Positions 19,226 through 29,378 of a stretch of DNA of 64,000 nucleotides are shown here, piece by piece. Positions within the stretch are counted from its first letter, which is position 1. The number at the start of each line of letters is the position of its first letter. The notes under the pieces are model-generated. The model was not told the DNA's origin, ran no database searches, and saw only the letters and a program-made list of their open reading frames with translations. This DNA comes from Gracilaria domingensis (Eukaryota > Rhodophyta > Florideophyceae > Gracilariales > Gracilariaceae): the NCBI GenBank assembly GCA_022539475.1, contig VCMS01000122.1, forward strand, positions 62,001 to 126,000, written 5' to 3'. The position numbers and the translations under genes were made by a program.

Positions 19226-20116
19226 CTAGGAGAAGAAGCCCACCGGCTGGACTGACTCTCCTGACAACCGACTCTGCATATCGGATGCCAAAAACTTATC
19301 CGTTGCTTCCAGAATATCCCTCCCCAGATGAGTTGCGTCTTTCAACATACTCGACAATGTATCAACATCTATGCCACCAGTACCAGCCAAAACAGCCCCA
19401 CCTGACTTTCCAAGAGGGGAAACGCCCATCGTAATTGAAGCTTTGGAGCATGCCTCTTCCTCGGAGGTGCAGTCTGCCATATATATACCTCTGTCGCCCA
19501 GGGAAGCCAGGGTAACTGCAATTGGAGCATCTTTAGCGCTCTCCAACATACTGAACTCTTCTTCGTCGACTTCAATCTCGTCCTCTTCGTCTGCCTCTCC
19601 TGGAATCACAATAACTCTAGGCAGAATGACCACCCGCAGAGCCGCTCGAACAGCTAGCGATAACGCACCAAACAGATTGCCACCGCTGTCAAGAACCAGT
19701 GCGTCTATATGTAATATCCAGCACTTCTTTCCTTCAATTATGGAGAGGGACTTTCGCAGCTCGCGTGCCACTGACGATGTGTATAAACGCGTGAGCAGTT
19801 GACTGAGTTCAGCACTAAGATCTGCACCTCCTCGACCGACGAAATCTGGAGATGCTAAACTACTGCATTCCACAGTAAACGAAATTATGCCTTCATCGGG
19901 TACCTCTTGACTGGGTTCCGCAACCTCAGGTTTTATACCAACCAGAATGTCAGTAACTTTACCGATTCGTACCCTTGCAGATCCCGACGCAGTCGGCAAA
20001 ACAGCTGTTTCTAAAGTAACAGGACGAATGTCTAACATGGCGCGACCATCACTGCGAACGCCATCTTTTGCACCGTTTCGAATGTACTCGCCTTCTGCGT
20101 CCGACAGGATTTGCAT
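19226..20116 (-). CDS. RRP42: Exosome complex core subunit RRP42 (EXOSC7)
   Basis: A 296-residue RNase PH-fold protein. The N-terminal LSDAEGEYIRNGAKDGVRSDGR, then SGSARVRIGKVTDILVGIKPEV, FVGRGGADLSAEL and WILHIDALVLDSGGNLFGALSLAVRAAL follow the RRP42 pattern closely. In eukaryotes this subunit is catalytically inactive and is one of six RNase PH-like proteins in the Exo-9 ring of the RNA exosome (nuclear and cytoplasmic 3'-5' RNA decay). An acidic insertion (EADEEDEIEVDEEE) near residue 185 is unusual but compatible with a surface loop. The start is ATG at 20116. Confidence 0.93.
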   Translation of the reverse strand: MQILSDAEGEYIRNGAKDGVRSDGRAMLDIRPVTLETAVLPTASGSARVRIGKVTDILVGIKPEVAEPSQEVPDEGIISFTVECSSLASPDFVGRGGADLSAELSQLLTRLYTSSVARELRKSLSIIEGKKCWILHIDALVLDSGGNLFGALSLAVRAALRVVILPRVIVIPGEADEEDEIEVDEEEFSMLESAKDAPIAVTLASLGDRGIYMADCTSEEEACSKASITMGVSPLGKSGGAVLAGTGGIDVDTLSSMLKDATHLGRDILEATDKFLASDMQSRLSGESVQPVGFFS

Positions 20117-20644
20117 CGCGGCATGATCTTGAATTAACCTTGAGTTGCTGTATTCTCTTCGAACTTAACGTAAAGTTGCAGTTTTCCGAGCTTTCTTCTT
20201 TCTTGTAATCGCGACGCTCGAAGTTGGCATAAAGATAAGAGCGTACGAAGATCTGAACCTCGGATTCAATGAAGATGTCGCCCGACGCTTAAGCTGAGGG
20301 GCATCGTCGATGATCAGAATCGCTCCATTTAATTAATGTCCTTATTTTTAAAATAGAGGAGTTTCTAAACTGTAGATACAGTTTGCTTCACCCACCCTTT
20401 TTCTCCGAAATAGAGGTCCAGATCTCCCTGTGAACCTTGGGGATTCATCTCTGTTCGTCACCATCTGTCCATACATGTCGCGCACGCTGCTCATATTCAG
20501 AAGCAGATACAATCTGAAGTTCTTCATACTTTCTGGGCTTCAGACGTGAACTTCATATACAAGGCTGTCCTTCGGAGCATCTTGAAAGTGCAATCGACGT
20601 TCTTCAGAAGAAAAAGAACAGCGTCCAAGGAGCTGGGTAATGAG
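20117..20644. promoter_or_regulatory. Divergent upstream region of RRP42 and DUF1279 gene
   Basis: 528 bp between the start codons. The frame of the downstream gene stays open upstream without an ATG. An A/T-rich block (TTAATTAATGTCCTTATTTTTAAAATAG) lies near 20330-20357. No other feature. Confidence 0.3.
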
Positions 20645-21172
20645 ATGGCTTTCATTGTAAACTATGCTCTAGCCGGTCAAAGGACAACAAACTCTTTCAG
20701 CTTGGCAAGCTATTCAGGTCTATCACGAAACCGACCCATAACGACGAGAAGAGTTCGAGGACTTGTTCAATCTAAGTCTCCTTCTAATACATCATATTCA
20801 TTAAGATGCATGGCCAGCAGCAATTCCACAAAGCCTGACGCAAAAGAGCTGGCAAAGCTCTACGGTGGTTCTTATTTGGGTACCTCGATCGGTTTGTCTA
20901 TCATATCATACGCTGTTTTATACGCAATGGTAGCCGTCGGAGTGGATGTGCGAGCGTTGATGAATTCTCTCGGTGATTTCTTAGCTATGACTCCTTTCGG
21001 CAGACCCTCAGTCATTGACAACATATCTGACACAGCGAGCACGGCTGCGCTTGCGTACATAGCCCACAAGGCAATGAGCCCGCTTCGATTTCCGCTTACG
21101 GTCGCTGCGACACCAGTGGTGGCCAGTTTCTTCTCTAAGAATAGCTCTGAATCAGATGAAGCAACTTCGTAG
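20645..21172 (+). CDS. Plastid-targeted DUF1279 (FAM210-like) membrane protein
   Basis: 175 residues from the ATG at 20645. The first 55-60 residues are Ser/Arg/Thr-rich and acid-free, consistent with a plastid (or mitochondrial) presequence. The DUF1279 core starts at ELAKLYGGSYLGTSIGLSIISYAVLYAMVAVGVDV (first membrane helix, about 80-102). It ends with ALAYIAHKAMSPLRFPLTVAATPVVASFF, where the family's YxxHKAxSPxRxPxTxxxTP motif is intact. Related plant and algal proteins sit in plastid membranes and animal FAM210A/B in mitochondria; the molecular role is not settled. It is convergent with GrpE, 185 bp away. Confidence 0.85.
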   Translation: MAFIVNYALAGQRTTNSFSLASYSGLSRNRPITTRRVRGLVQSKSPSNTSYSLRCMASSNSTKPDAKELAKLYGGSYLGTSIGLSIISYAVLYAMVAVGVDVRALMNSLGDFLAMTPFGRPSVIDNISDTASTAALAYIAHKAMSPLRFPLTVAATPVVASFFSKNSSESDEATS

Positions 21173-21357
21173 TCGTACTGGTTTACGTATTGGGCGAAAC
21201 TTGGGTTGTTATGCGTCAAAAGAAAACTCATACACGTAAAGAAAACAAAGCAACTACCTTGACCAGGACTACTGCACGAGATAAAGCTTTTCAGACCCAA
21301 AATACCTTTGTATACGCTGGTTACATTAAACGATAGGCATGTGACATGATCGTGCTC

Positions 21358-22248
21358 CTAGACTGGCTGTTCAATCTCATCTGTGTCCTCAGCAACAAGA
21401 TCCTCACCTCCGTTACTATCATCTTCCAATGGACCAGGTCCAGTGGATACTGCCACGATTGCCGCGCGAATCAAAACGTCACCAAGACGATATCCTCTTT
21501 GGAACTGCTGGCAAACCACATCTTCCTTGTAGGAGTCCGACTCCATCTTTTGGATTGCCTCGTGAAATGATGGGTCAAACACCTCGCCAATCGCGTCTAC
21601 TGGTTCCACCTTCAGCTTAGTGAGCGAATCTAACAGTTGCTTATTAATAGCCTGATAACTAGATGAAATAGACTTTTCTCTATCAGTTTCAGGCTTCACT
21701 GCAGCGATTGCCCGTTCAAAATTGTCAAGAACGCCCAGAATTTCCTTGCAGACCTTCGCTGTAGACTTGTTATCCTGTTTCCTTAAGTCTTCCATGCTAC
21801 GTCTTCTGTAGTTCTCAAAATCTGCTGCTAATCGGACATACTTTGCTTTCTCTTCCTTGACTGCTTCAGAGCTTTGTTCGGCGGCGCCCTGGGCGTCGAT
21901 GAGTTCTTTCTGTACGATTTCCAACTTCTTCTTCAGGAAGGAGGGGGAGTTGAGAATGTCGTCCGCGGCAATCTCCTCAGCGGGCTCAGATTGCGCCGCG
22001 GGCCCCGACTGAGTTGAAGCCTCAACCTCCACTTCAGGCGTTTCCTTTTGATTCTGGTTCTCTTCACTCGGAGGCGGTGGTGTTGGAGCAGCACCAAGAG
22101 CTACAATACGAGCCTTGCTACCCCTTCTGGATTGATTGAGAGCAGTTGGAGGGCGCAACTTGGTAACACTGCCACAAAAATCCAACTTGGGAGGTAAAAG
22201 AGAGCTCGCAGATGCTGCAAAAGCAACTGGTGATGGTTTAAAAGCCAT
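21358..22248 (-). CDS. GRPE: Chloroplast GrpE co-chaperone (nucleotide exchange factor of Hsp70)
   Basis: 296 residues. A transit-like N-terminus (about 1-50, Ala/Ser/Arg-rich) and an acidic linker precede a GrpE domain (about 105-275): a long dimerising helix with KAKYVRLAADFENYRRRSMED, then VLDNFERAIAAV, and the beta-wing motif EVFDPSFHEAIQKM...GYRLGDVLIRAAIVAVSTGP. All GrpE signature segments are in order. It should act with plastid DnaK, which is usually plastid-encoded in red algae. The start ATG is at 22248. Its promoter region is shared with APC13 and holds a MITE. Confidence 0.95.
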   Translation of the reverse strand: MAFKPSPVAFAASASSLLPPKLDFCGSVTKLRPPTALNQSRRGSKARIVALGAAPTPPPPSEENQNQKETPEVEVEASTQSGPAAQSEPAEEIAADDILNSPSFLKKKLEIVQKELIDAQGAAEQSSEAVKEEKAKYVRLAADFENYRRRSMEDLRKQDNKSTAKVCKEILGVLDNFERAIAAVKPETDREKSISSSYQAINKQLLDSLTKLKVEPVDAIGEVFDPSFHEAIQKMESDSYKEDVVCQQFQRGYRLGDVLIRAAIVAVSTGPGPLEDDSNGGEDLVAEDTDEIEQPV

Positions 22249-22674
22249 CTCTTCCCTGAATCGAAGAAATCTGCCTAATTATATATCTGAAAGACTTCAG
22301 ATTCTTTTCCCGCGGCGTGTCGAATGACGAGTAGTGACGACTAGCCGGAATGGCTTCGGGACGATCAACTATATCTTGCTTCCAAGATATCGGGGTTGAC
22401 GATGATATTCTGGTGAGGCCAGAGCGATACGAAGTTGATCACACTTAAGGCATGCGACAGGAGGTCACTAGTGTAAAGGAGGACGTTCAAAACGTTCCGT
22501 GCCGTTCGCCGCCGGGAGATTGCATAAGCGAGGGATCAACTTCGTGTTTGCAGGTAGAACACTGACACGTGCACGTAAAAGATCAATATCCGGGTCCAAA
22601 AACCGGAAACGTTTTGGATATTTCAAAACTTTCAGCCGAAAGTTCAAAACTCTTGTTGCTTGCTCCAGTCCTAA

Positions 22675-22888
22675 GGGTGTTTCCACACCGGGACATGGAC
22701 ACGCAAAACTGGCACACGTGTACCATAAAAATTAAAAACAAATCAACCTTGCCTGCAGAAAAATTAAAAACAAATCTGACAGAACGATTTTTGAAGTGTC
22801 TCTTCAGTGGGGTTGCTCAAGAAGCGACCCCAAAATTGTGGACAAGAGACAGCTGCAAATCTGTCCATGTCCCGGTGTGGAAACACCC
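22675..22888. mobile_element. Tourist/PIF-Harbinger-like MITE (214 bp)
   Basis: Terminal inverted repeats of about 27 bp match perfectly (GGGTGTTTCCACACCGGGAC at the left end, its complement at the right). They are flanked by a 3-bp duplication TAA at 22672-22674 and 22889-22891. A GGG-start terminus with a TAA target duplication fits PIF/Harbinger-derived MITEs. The interior holds two copies of an A-rich AAAAATTAAAAACAAATC segment and no ORF. It ends 20 bp before an ATG of APC13. Confidence 0.85.
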
Positions 22889-22908
22889 TAACTGCCGAAG
22901 TTCTTCAC

Positions 22909-23319
22909 ATGTCGCAAGCATCTAGGATAGAACGTCAGCCTCAAGATAACGCCTTTTCTTCACATAGCAGCCGCGAGAGTTCGACAGTTAAGACAGGGCA
23001 AGTCAAGCCGTTGATTTCGTACAAGTATATCATGGATATGAACTTCAGCGCTCCAATTAATCAGGATCCTCTTCTTGTGATTCACATTGTAGACGAAGAA
23101 TGGGCCACCGAAACGCTTCCAACGGAAGATATTGAACTACCACCGTCAATTATTCCTACCATTGAAGAAGATGATCATGGAGCTGTTGATGAACAAGAGA
23201 ATGAAGATGATAAATGGAATGATTTGGGTCTTGACGACTTCGCCCTCTTAGCTTCAGAAACTGCTCGACCAAACGGTTCGACCTTGCCTGCGACCACCCC
23301 AACTGCAAGTAGTCGCTAA
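22909..23319 (+). CDS. APC13: Anaphase-promoting complex subunit 13 (APC13)
   Basis: The conserved part is DPLLVIHIVDEEWATETLPTEDIELP...EDDKWNDLGLDDF, which follows APC13 (D-x2-W-x3-x-LP-x-E-D-I/V-x-xP ... KWxDLxL). The usual protein is about 75-95 residues. ATG 22909 gives 136 residues and ATG 23032 (MDMNFSAPINQDP) gives 95, closer to the family; the true start is open. The C-terminal 25 residues are Thr/Ala-rich. Family knowledge: a small structural subunit of the APC/C ubiquitin ligase that stabilises TPR subunits. A MITE lies immediately upstream. The 3' end is 132 bp from the stop of the convergent condensin gene. Confidence 0.75.
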   Translation: MSQASRIERQPQDNAFSSHSSRESSTVKTGQVKPLISYKYIMDMNFSAPINQDPLLVIHIVDEEWATETLPTEDIELPPSIIPTIEEDDHGAVDEQENEDDKWNDLGLDDFALLASETARPNGSTLPATTPTASSR

Positions 23320-23450
23320 TATTTGTGCATATATCTGTATGTGCGTGCAGCATAGTCTGGCGCAGTACAGTAGATTACGACACGAGAGCGAAGTACTACT
23401 TTCGGTATGTAGGTATCATTCTGCCTAGAACGCATCGTTTGTGCGGTGCT

Positions 23451-26400
23451 TTATTCTTCATCCACATCTTCAGAGAACCTTATAGTTCGCGCTGGTTTCC
23501 CGGAACCCCCCCGAGCCCGATATCTCTTATCATGTGCGACCTCCATGCTATCTTGTTCGTCAGACGTGTCATCATCATCCGAAAGCGATGTAGCATCGCT
23601 TTCATCAGAGTCTTCGCTGTCTTCAACCGAATCAGAATCACCTTCTGATTCGGAATATGCGACGACCTTCTTTTTCGGAGCTCTTGGCCTCCTGCTAGGC
23701 TTTGGAGCATCGTTAGTGGAGCTTCTACGACTTGAGCCCCTCTTTTTAGGCAGATGTTGACTATTTTCAGCTTCTTTCTCAGGTGCCCTTGTCCTTTCAA
23801 TTTTCTGTTGCAACTCCTCGATTGCTTGTGCCCATGAAGCTGAAATTCCTTGCTTGTTACACTTCGATACAGCGGCAGAGATATATTCATAAACATCATC
23901 GTTGCTCAATTTGCAGCTGTATGACTTAAAGTTCTCGTTCAGCTTCTTGAGTCCTCTTTCGGATATGTTCAGAATAGATATGCAATATGCAAGTTCTTGC
24001 GCCTCGCGATCGCTTTCACTCGTTCTAAATCGATGGCAAAGCTTTTCAACCATTCCATCTCCATGCTTCTCCTTGTCCATTAGACCAACAAGGAACGAAA
24101 CCACCGTCTTGAATCCACTCTTGGTTAGATCGTCCATCTTGCTCATACAACTAATTGTATCTGGAAGAATGTTATAAATGGCATTTGCTGCCTTGCGAGC
24201 GAGTTCATTGAAAAAGAGCTTGGCCAGCTCTGCAATTCTCTTGTTCTCATCCAGAATGCAGACTGCCAAGCCGACAATCTGCCCCTTCACCTTGATCATG
24301 TCATTCAGAATTAGGTGAGTGAGCGTCATGAGGGTGTTCTTCCTCACTTTTTCATCCGAATCGCGAAGCGAGGAGTAAATATGAGATGACCAAGGCTCGA
24401 CCAGATTTGGAAACCTAAACGCCAAATCGCCGAGAGCAGTAACCGCGTTAGATCGCACTTGTGGATCAATAGCTCCAGAAAGAACTGAGAACAACAGTCG
24501 AAGATTCGACTCGCAGAACCTCTCCTGTACGCACATCAACTTTGCTAAGCAAAGAACTGCCGACGCCTGTAAGATTGGCTCGGCCGTATTGTCACTTGCT
24601 ATCTTCCTCGCTATAGTCCCGTATCTTCCAAGTAGTGAAGAAGGGTTGACTAACTCTTTTTCTGCAACTTCAAGGGCACGATCTGCCTCTGCATTTGCTT
24701 GTTCTTCCTCATCATGATTCCCATCGGACTTGGCCTGTTCAGCGATGTCTTTCCGAACTTTTGAGATCAAGACTTCAATTCGAACGAGTTCCTTGACGGC
24801 AACATGACCAACAACAACTAAAAATCGAGATAGTTCGATGATGTCAATAGATGCAGCATTAGAGTGAAGCTGTGCGGCTAAGTCCCGAATGAGACTGCCT
24901 ACCACTTGCTCAGGTTCAGGAGAACATTGAAATATTGCGTTCAAAGCTTGTTCAACAGCGGACATCGAATTGGATGTCTTGGCAACATGGCAGAGTTGCT
25001 GTGAGAGACGACCATCTATATCAGTCCCACTTTCAAGCTTGCATAAAGCCGCGCAAGACCATCGCGAGTACGCTGGATCGCATATACCAATGGATTCGAG
25101 CACATCGATTTTCTTTTGAAGCGTTTGCGGACGCTCTGCTGCAACCATTCCAACTAGAATGCAGGCCGTTCGACGCTGTTTCTCAGTTGCACCAGGAATT
25201 CGCCCTTCGAAGAGATCCCAAATTACTGCAATAACGGCAGGTGAGATAACATTGGCTCCTCCGTCCTGAAACATGGCCGATATAAGAGATTCAAGGCAGG
25301 CAAGTTCTCCAGTGGTTGCCCCAAGCCCCAGAGCTATTAAGCTCTTTGCAATCGCCAAGGCTGCATCTTTCTCCCCAGCTAGTTCAAGGCCTCCAGGACA
25401 GAGGAGCTTTGCATATGCCTTTACAGCAATCTGTCTAACGTTGGCTTCTCGAGCGAGAATCAAGGGGAGCATTTTGCGCACCGCGACGCCAGATGCAGCT
25501 TCAAGCTGAAATTGAACTGCTGTGATGAGGAAAGAAACGGATTCTGAAACATCCGTCACACTCTTGGAGCGTAGCATATCATAAAGAGATTTAAGTCCTC
25601 TCTCCACAGCGTCCGTAAATGCTAGGGAAGATGAATAGTATTTACGCTTCAGGACAAGTTCACTGTCCTCTTCTTCATCTTCATCTGCCTGAGTTTCTGC
25701 ATTAGATTCGACTTCCTCACCAACTTCTCCAATATCGTTTTCCTGGTCGGCGGTATCAGAAGAGGCATCAATATCTGTCCCAGGGGTGTTCTGGATTTGT
25801 TTTGACGGTGATACACCATCAGTAGACAAATTATCTTCCAACTCTTCATCAACCTTCTCTGATTGGTTTTCATCGGCAATGTCTCCCGCTGTAGTGCGGT
25901 CTTGCCCCTCCGCATCTTGCACTACACCAGCTTTTCCAACATCTACATCGGGAGAAACTTCTTTCCACTTGGCTTCAAAATGGGAGCGTTTCAGGCATGG
26001 CCCGAACGGGTTGTTTTGCAGCAATGCCACCAGTAGTTGAGCGGCATATTTTCTCACTGCCACAGCTTTATCCTCCAATCTAGATGTTGCCATCTCGGCC
26101 AGAGATGGATAAAGAGGAATGGGCACCTTTTTAGCGCTTGCGATAGTGATCCAGGCCTGAATTGCTTTGCTCCTAGTAAATGCATGAATGTCACGATGAG
26201 CTCTTTCGAGCAAAACGTCAAGCAGCGGATCTTTCGGATCTGGTCTCGTCTCAATAAGAGTAGCAATTAAATGAATGATGCCGTTTCTAACGATATAACT
26301 ATCACCGTCGAGTTGGGAAAGAAGAAGAGCGAGGTTTGCACGGCATATTTCTGGAAGTCTCTCTGACATTTCCGAAACAAAAGCTGCTATACTTTTTGCG

Positions 26401-27164
26401 GCGGACGTGTCCTTTGCAAGATGCTCGGAAGGAAGACGGGCAATATCGCGGATAAAATCGGATACAAAGGTGGTATGTGAATTGTGTAGAGTTGTGGTTT
26501 GTGATAATATGTCGGCAAGTGGTGCTGAAAGATGTTCATGACGGTTCAATGCATGCAGAAGGGCCGTATTTGCTGGAAGAGTTTGTCTGGGATCAAACAA
26601 TAGAGACCACGAAAGCATTTGAGCAAGTAGAGCGCGCGTAGATTTGTCCCTGGCAGCAATTGGGGATTCCAAAACGTGTAGCAAGGTTCGTACCAACAAA
26701 GAGGCAATCTGATCTTTATCGGAATCATTAAATGCACTCGGAAGTTGAATGGACGACAATAGACGATGTATAGTCTCAAGTAGAAGAACGCGTGCAGTTT
26801 TATCCCAGAATTTGCACGCTGGAGTTACTGAAGGAGCTGTAACGGCCAATCCGGATGCGAAGTAGAGAAACACTTTGACGGGATGAGAATCGGTTGAGGT
26901 GCACGCGTGGGAGATTTTTTCTATCACGTTTAGCAGTTCGCCTTTCTCAGGATTTTTGAGAGACTTGTATCGAGATATGAGGGCGTAAAGGGCACTGAAA
27001 TGTTGCGAGTGTGAAGGCTGAGAGAAAACAGGAGTGACTTCGCCAGAGAAGAGTCGAAAAAGAACTTTGGGTGAGTCATGGCGGAATTGAGATGGTTCAA
27101 CGCTCCAAGGTGAGTCGGTTTGCGTCGTCAGGTCTTCGAAATGCAGAGGTATCTGGAACGCCAT
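23451..27164 (-). CDS. CND1: Condensin complex subunit 1 (CAP-D2/Cnd1/Ycs4)
   Basis: 1237 residues from ATG 27164 (the upstream extension starts GTG). This is a HEAT-repeat protein throughout. The most diagnostic part is near residues 930-1060: GAIDPQVRSNAVTALGDLAFRFPNLVEPW, VRKNTLMTLTHLILNDMIKVKGQI, then LFFNELARKAANAIYNILPDTIS, the Cnd1 C-terminal domain signature. An acidic Ser/Asp-rich linker lies near 470-540, and the tail is basic then acidic with many Ser (possible phosphosites and chromatin contact). It serves chromosome condensation with SMC2/SMC4. It is an unusually long single open frame and is divergent from FNR. Confidence 0.93.
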   Translation of the reverse strand: MAFQIPLHFEDLTTQTDSPWSVEPSQFRHDSPKVLFRLFSGEVTPVFSQPSHSQHFSALYALISRYKSLKNPEKGELLNVIEKISHACTSTDSHPVKVFLYFASGLAVTAPSVTPACKFWDKTARVLLLETIHRLLSSIQLPSAFNDSDKDQIASLLVRTLLHVLESPIAARDKSTRALLAQMLSWSLLFDPRQTLPANTALLHALNRHEHLSAPLADILSQTTTLHNSHTTFVSDFIRDIARLPSEHLAKDTSAAKSIAAFVSEMSERLPEICRANLALLLSQLDGDSYIVRNGIIHLIATLIETRPDPKDPLLDVLLERAHRDIHAFTRSKAIQAWITIASAKKVPIPLYPSLAEMATSRLEDKAVAVRKYAAQLLVALLQNNPFGPCLKRSHFEAKWKEVSPDVDVGKAGVVQDAEGQDRTTAGDIADENQSEKVDEELEDNLSTDGVSPSKQIQNTPGTDIDASSDTADQENDIGEVGEEVESNAETQADEDEEEDSELVLKRKYYSSSLAFTDAVERGLKSLYDMLRSKSVTDVSESVSFLITAVQFQLEAASGVAVRKMLPLILAREANVRQIAVKAYAKLLCPGGLELAGEKDAALAIAKSLIALGLGATTGELACLESLISAMFQDGGANVISPAVIAVIWDLFEGRIPGATEKQRRTACILVGMVAAERPQTLQKKIDVLESIGICDPAYSRWSCAALCKLESGTDIDGRLSQQLCHVAKTSNSMSAVEQALNAIFQCSPEPEQVVGSLIRDLAAQLHSNAASIDIIELSRFLVVVGHVAVKELVRIEVLISKVRKDIAEQAKSDGNHDEEEQANAEADRALEVAEKELVNPSSLLGRYGTIARKIASDNTAEPILQASAVLCLAKLMCVQERFCESNLRLLFSVLSGAIDPQVRSNAVTALGDLAFRFPNLVEPWSSHIYSSLRDSDEKVRKNTLMTLTHLILNDMIKVKGQIVGLAVCILDENKRIAELAKLFFNELARKAANAIYNILPDTISCMSKMDDLTKSGFKTVVSFLVGLMDKEKHGDGMVEKLCHRFRTSESDREAQELAYCISILNISERGLKKLNENFKSYSCKLSNDDVYEYISAAVSKCNKQGISASWAQAIEELQQKIERTRAPEKEAENSQHLPKKRGSSRRSSTNDAPKPSRRPRAPKKKVVAYSESEGDSDSVEDSEDSDESDATSLSDDDDTSDEQDSMEVAHDKRYRARGGSGKPARTIRFSEDVDEE

Positions 27165-27686
27165 GCTGCCAGCGGCTTGCAGGTGAAACACTGCAGCGGA
27201 AGGAAGGGATGAAGAAGGTCGTTAAGGTCATGTAGGAGAGCGCTCCAGCGCTATGGAAAGCTGCTCCGCACGTGGAGCAAAGTTTGAAGAGCTATCTTTT
27301 GAGTTTGAAATTTCAAGCAGGCATGCTTACACGAATGGTACACGTGGCGCGAGGTGCTACGGCTACTGAGGGCTACCGCACCACGGCGCGATGTCAGCTG
27401 CGCGCGGAAAATGAACGGTGACGAACTGGGCAGATCGCGGGGGGCACGCGGAGCATCGGAGAGAAGCATCACAGCTCACGGCCACCACAAATTGAGCGCA
27501 CGCAGATGGATCGCCCGATGCACCATTCCGCCGCACACGCGCTCTTCTACCACCGCGCTGCGTGGCCCAGCACTGATCCCGTGCGCCTTCTCGTCATCTT
27601 GCCCCCTTTACCTTTCGGCTCCAACTCCCTCTTCGGCTTCTCCTAACGGCCGTTCAGGTTCCGTCGTCTTCCTCCGCCCTTCAACC
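27165..27686. promoter_or_regulatory. Divergent promoter of condensin D2 and FNR
   Basis: 522 bp between the chosen starts. The FNR frame is open upstream to 27354, but that segment is G/C-rich with no transit-like or conserved sequence, so I treat it as leader. No palindrome or repeat stands out. Confidence 0.35.
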
Positions 27687-28709
27687 ATGTACGGCTTCGT
27701 CTCAGCTGCGCCGCTGGTTTCCGCCAAGCAGTCGCGCGATGTGCTTGTTCAGCGCTCCTCTTTCGTAGGTGCCACCTCCTTCAGCGTCGCACAGAATGTC
27801 CGTCCGGCCTCCATTCGTATGGCCGCGATTGACAAGAAGAAGGTTCCCATTAACATCTTCCGCCCGAAAGATCCGTACTCTGCTACCGTTGTCTACAACG
27901 AGCGCATTGTGGGTGACGACGCGCCGGGAGAGACCAAGCACATGATTTTCAACACAGATGGAAACTTGCCGTATCTTGAGGGGCAATCCATTGGAGTTGT
28001 TCCGCCAGGCCAGGACGCCAAGGGAAAGCCACATAAGGCTCGCTTGTACTCGATTGCATCCACTCGCCACGGCGATTTTGGCGATGGCAAGACCGTGTCT
28101 TTGTCTGTCAAGCGTCTGGTGTACAACGACGCCGAAGGAAACGAGGTTCGTGGTGTCTGCTCCAACCACCTTTGCGACCTCAAGGCTGGCGACGAGGTCA
28201 GGATTACTGGGCCTGTTGGAACTGCAATGCTCATGCCGCCGGATCCTAATGCCACCATCATCATGCTTGCCACTGGTACTGGCGTTGCTCCATTCCGTAC
28301 CTACATGCGTCGTGCATTCAGTGAGAACAACGAAGACTACAAGTTCACCGGAACTATGTGGCTCTTCCTCGGTGTGCCCACGTCATCCACTCTCTTATAC
28401 CAAGAAGAATTTGAGGAGATGAAGGCCAACTATCCGGATCAGGTTCGTCTCGACTACGCCATCTCCCGCGAGCAGACGGACCCCAACGGTAACAAGATGT
28501 ACTTGCAAAACAGAATGCAAGAATATGAAGAGGAATTGTACGAGCTGTTCCAAAAAGACAGCACTTACGTATACATGTGTGGATTGGCCGGTATGGAAGG
28601 CGGTATTGATGAGTTCATGTCCAAGAGATTTGAAAAGGATGGACGAGACTGGAAAGAGTATCGTAAGTCCATGAAGAAGGCCGGTCGCTGGGAGGTGGAA
28701 ACTTACTAG
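27687..28709 (+). CDS. petH: Ferredoxin--NADP(+) reductase, plastid precursor
   Basis: 340 residues from ATG 27687, chosen because [16 protein letters not shown] starts a typical transit peptide (about 1-45). The mature part runs from [20 protein letters not shown]-binding RLYSIAS (119-125) and [10 protein letters not shown] (157-166), NADP-binding [10 protein letters not shown] (195-204), the CGL motif (298-300) and the C-terminal aromatic Tyr340 in WEVETY are all present. It transfers electrons from photosystem I-reduced ferredoxin to NADP+. It has no N-terminal CpcD-like phycobilisome-binding domain, unlike the large cyanobacterial form. Confidence 0.96.
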   Translation: MYGFVSAAPLVSAKQSRDVLVQRSSFVGATSFSVAQNVRPASIRMAAIDKKKVPINIFRPKDPYSATVVYNERIVGDDAPGETKHMIFNTDGNLPYLEGQSIGVVPPGQDAKGKPHKARLYSIASTRHGDFGDGKTVSLSVKRLVYNDAEGNEVRGVCSNHLCDLKAGDEVRITGPVGTAMLMPPDPNATIIMLATGTGVAPFRTYMRRAFSENNEDYKFTGTMWLFLGVPTSSTLLYQEEFEEMKANYPDQVRLDYAISREQTDPNGNKMYLQNRMQEYEEELYELFQKDSTYVYMCGLAGMEGGIDEFMSKRFEKDGRDWKEYRKSMKKAGRWEVETY

Positions 28710-29051
28710 ACTGTTTATTTCATTGACCTTTCGCGTTTTTGCGCAAGCGGCTCTATACAAAGATAGAGTTCTACTTGCATACATGCCCTGTGAGAACGAA
28801 CTTGCTTTACTTCTCTGCTCGCATACTGTCGTGCCGGTTGACCGCAGACACGACAATCGCTTCAGTTTTATCAATGAGTAAACATTCATTTATTTGGTGC
28901 TCTTCAGTATGTTGTACCTTAGGCAAAGCGTGACACTTTGAGACTTCGTGGAGCACAGATATATCGTCCAAGAGAGGGAATACGAGGCGGTGGACCTCTC
29001 GTTGTAAGTTAGTTCTGTCCTTCGTTCGAAGAGCTTATTTCTTCCTTCTTT
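28710..29051. other. FNR 3' flank
   Basis: 3' untranslated and intergenic sequence; nothing else supported. Confidence 0.4.
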
Positions 29052-29378
29052 ATGTTCCGCTGCCCCAAATTAAAAAGCACCAGTTGTGGTATCTTGTGGC
29101 TAGAAGTAACCTTTTCTAGAAGGGCAAGAATTCAAATGGCGTACAGCTTGCGTGATGAAACTTGCTCTACGCATAATGTCTCAATATCGAGAGCAATTGC
29201 AGCGGACCCAGAACTTGGACCATTTACCATCGGTATTGGCAACATTATCGAGCCTATGTATGAGCCTCTCTCGTGGAGGAGAAAGGAATGGGCTGATTCA
29301 AGAGTTTTAGTAGCTGCACACAAGCTTAAATCCGCGGAGAAGAAGCTCACTATAAGACAGAGAACTTCTCCCTTCTAA
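29052..29378 (+). CDS. Small uncharacterised ORF (108 aa)
   Basis: ATG-started frame with a basic, Cys-containing N-terminus and the internal segment ADPELGPFTIGIGNIIEPMYEPLSWRRKEWADSRV, which has plausible protein-like composition. A second ATG gives MAYSLRDETC at 29136. I recognise no family. It lies co-directionally between FNR and another plastid-type ORF, so it could be a small gene or an exon. Evidence for expression is absent. Confidence 0.35.
   Translation: MFRCPKLKSTSCGILWLEVTFSRRARIQMAYSLRDETCSTHNVSISRAIAADPELGPFTIGIGNIIEPMYEPLSWRRKEWADSRVLVAAHKLKSAEKKLTIRQRTSPF

Noticed and set aside
27354..27686. 111-residue N-terminal extension of FNR
   Set aside because: The extension is not transit-like or conserved; the ATG at 27687 begins a normal transit peptide.
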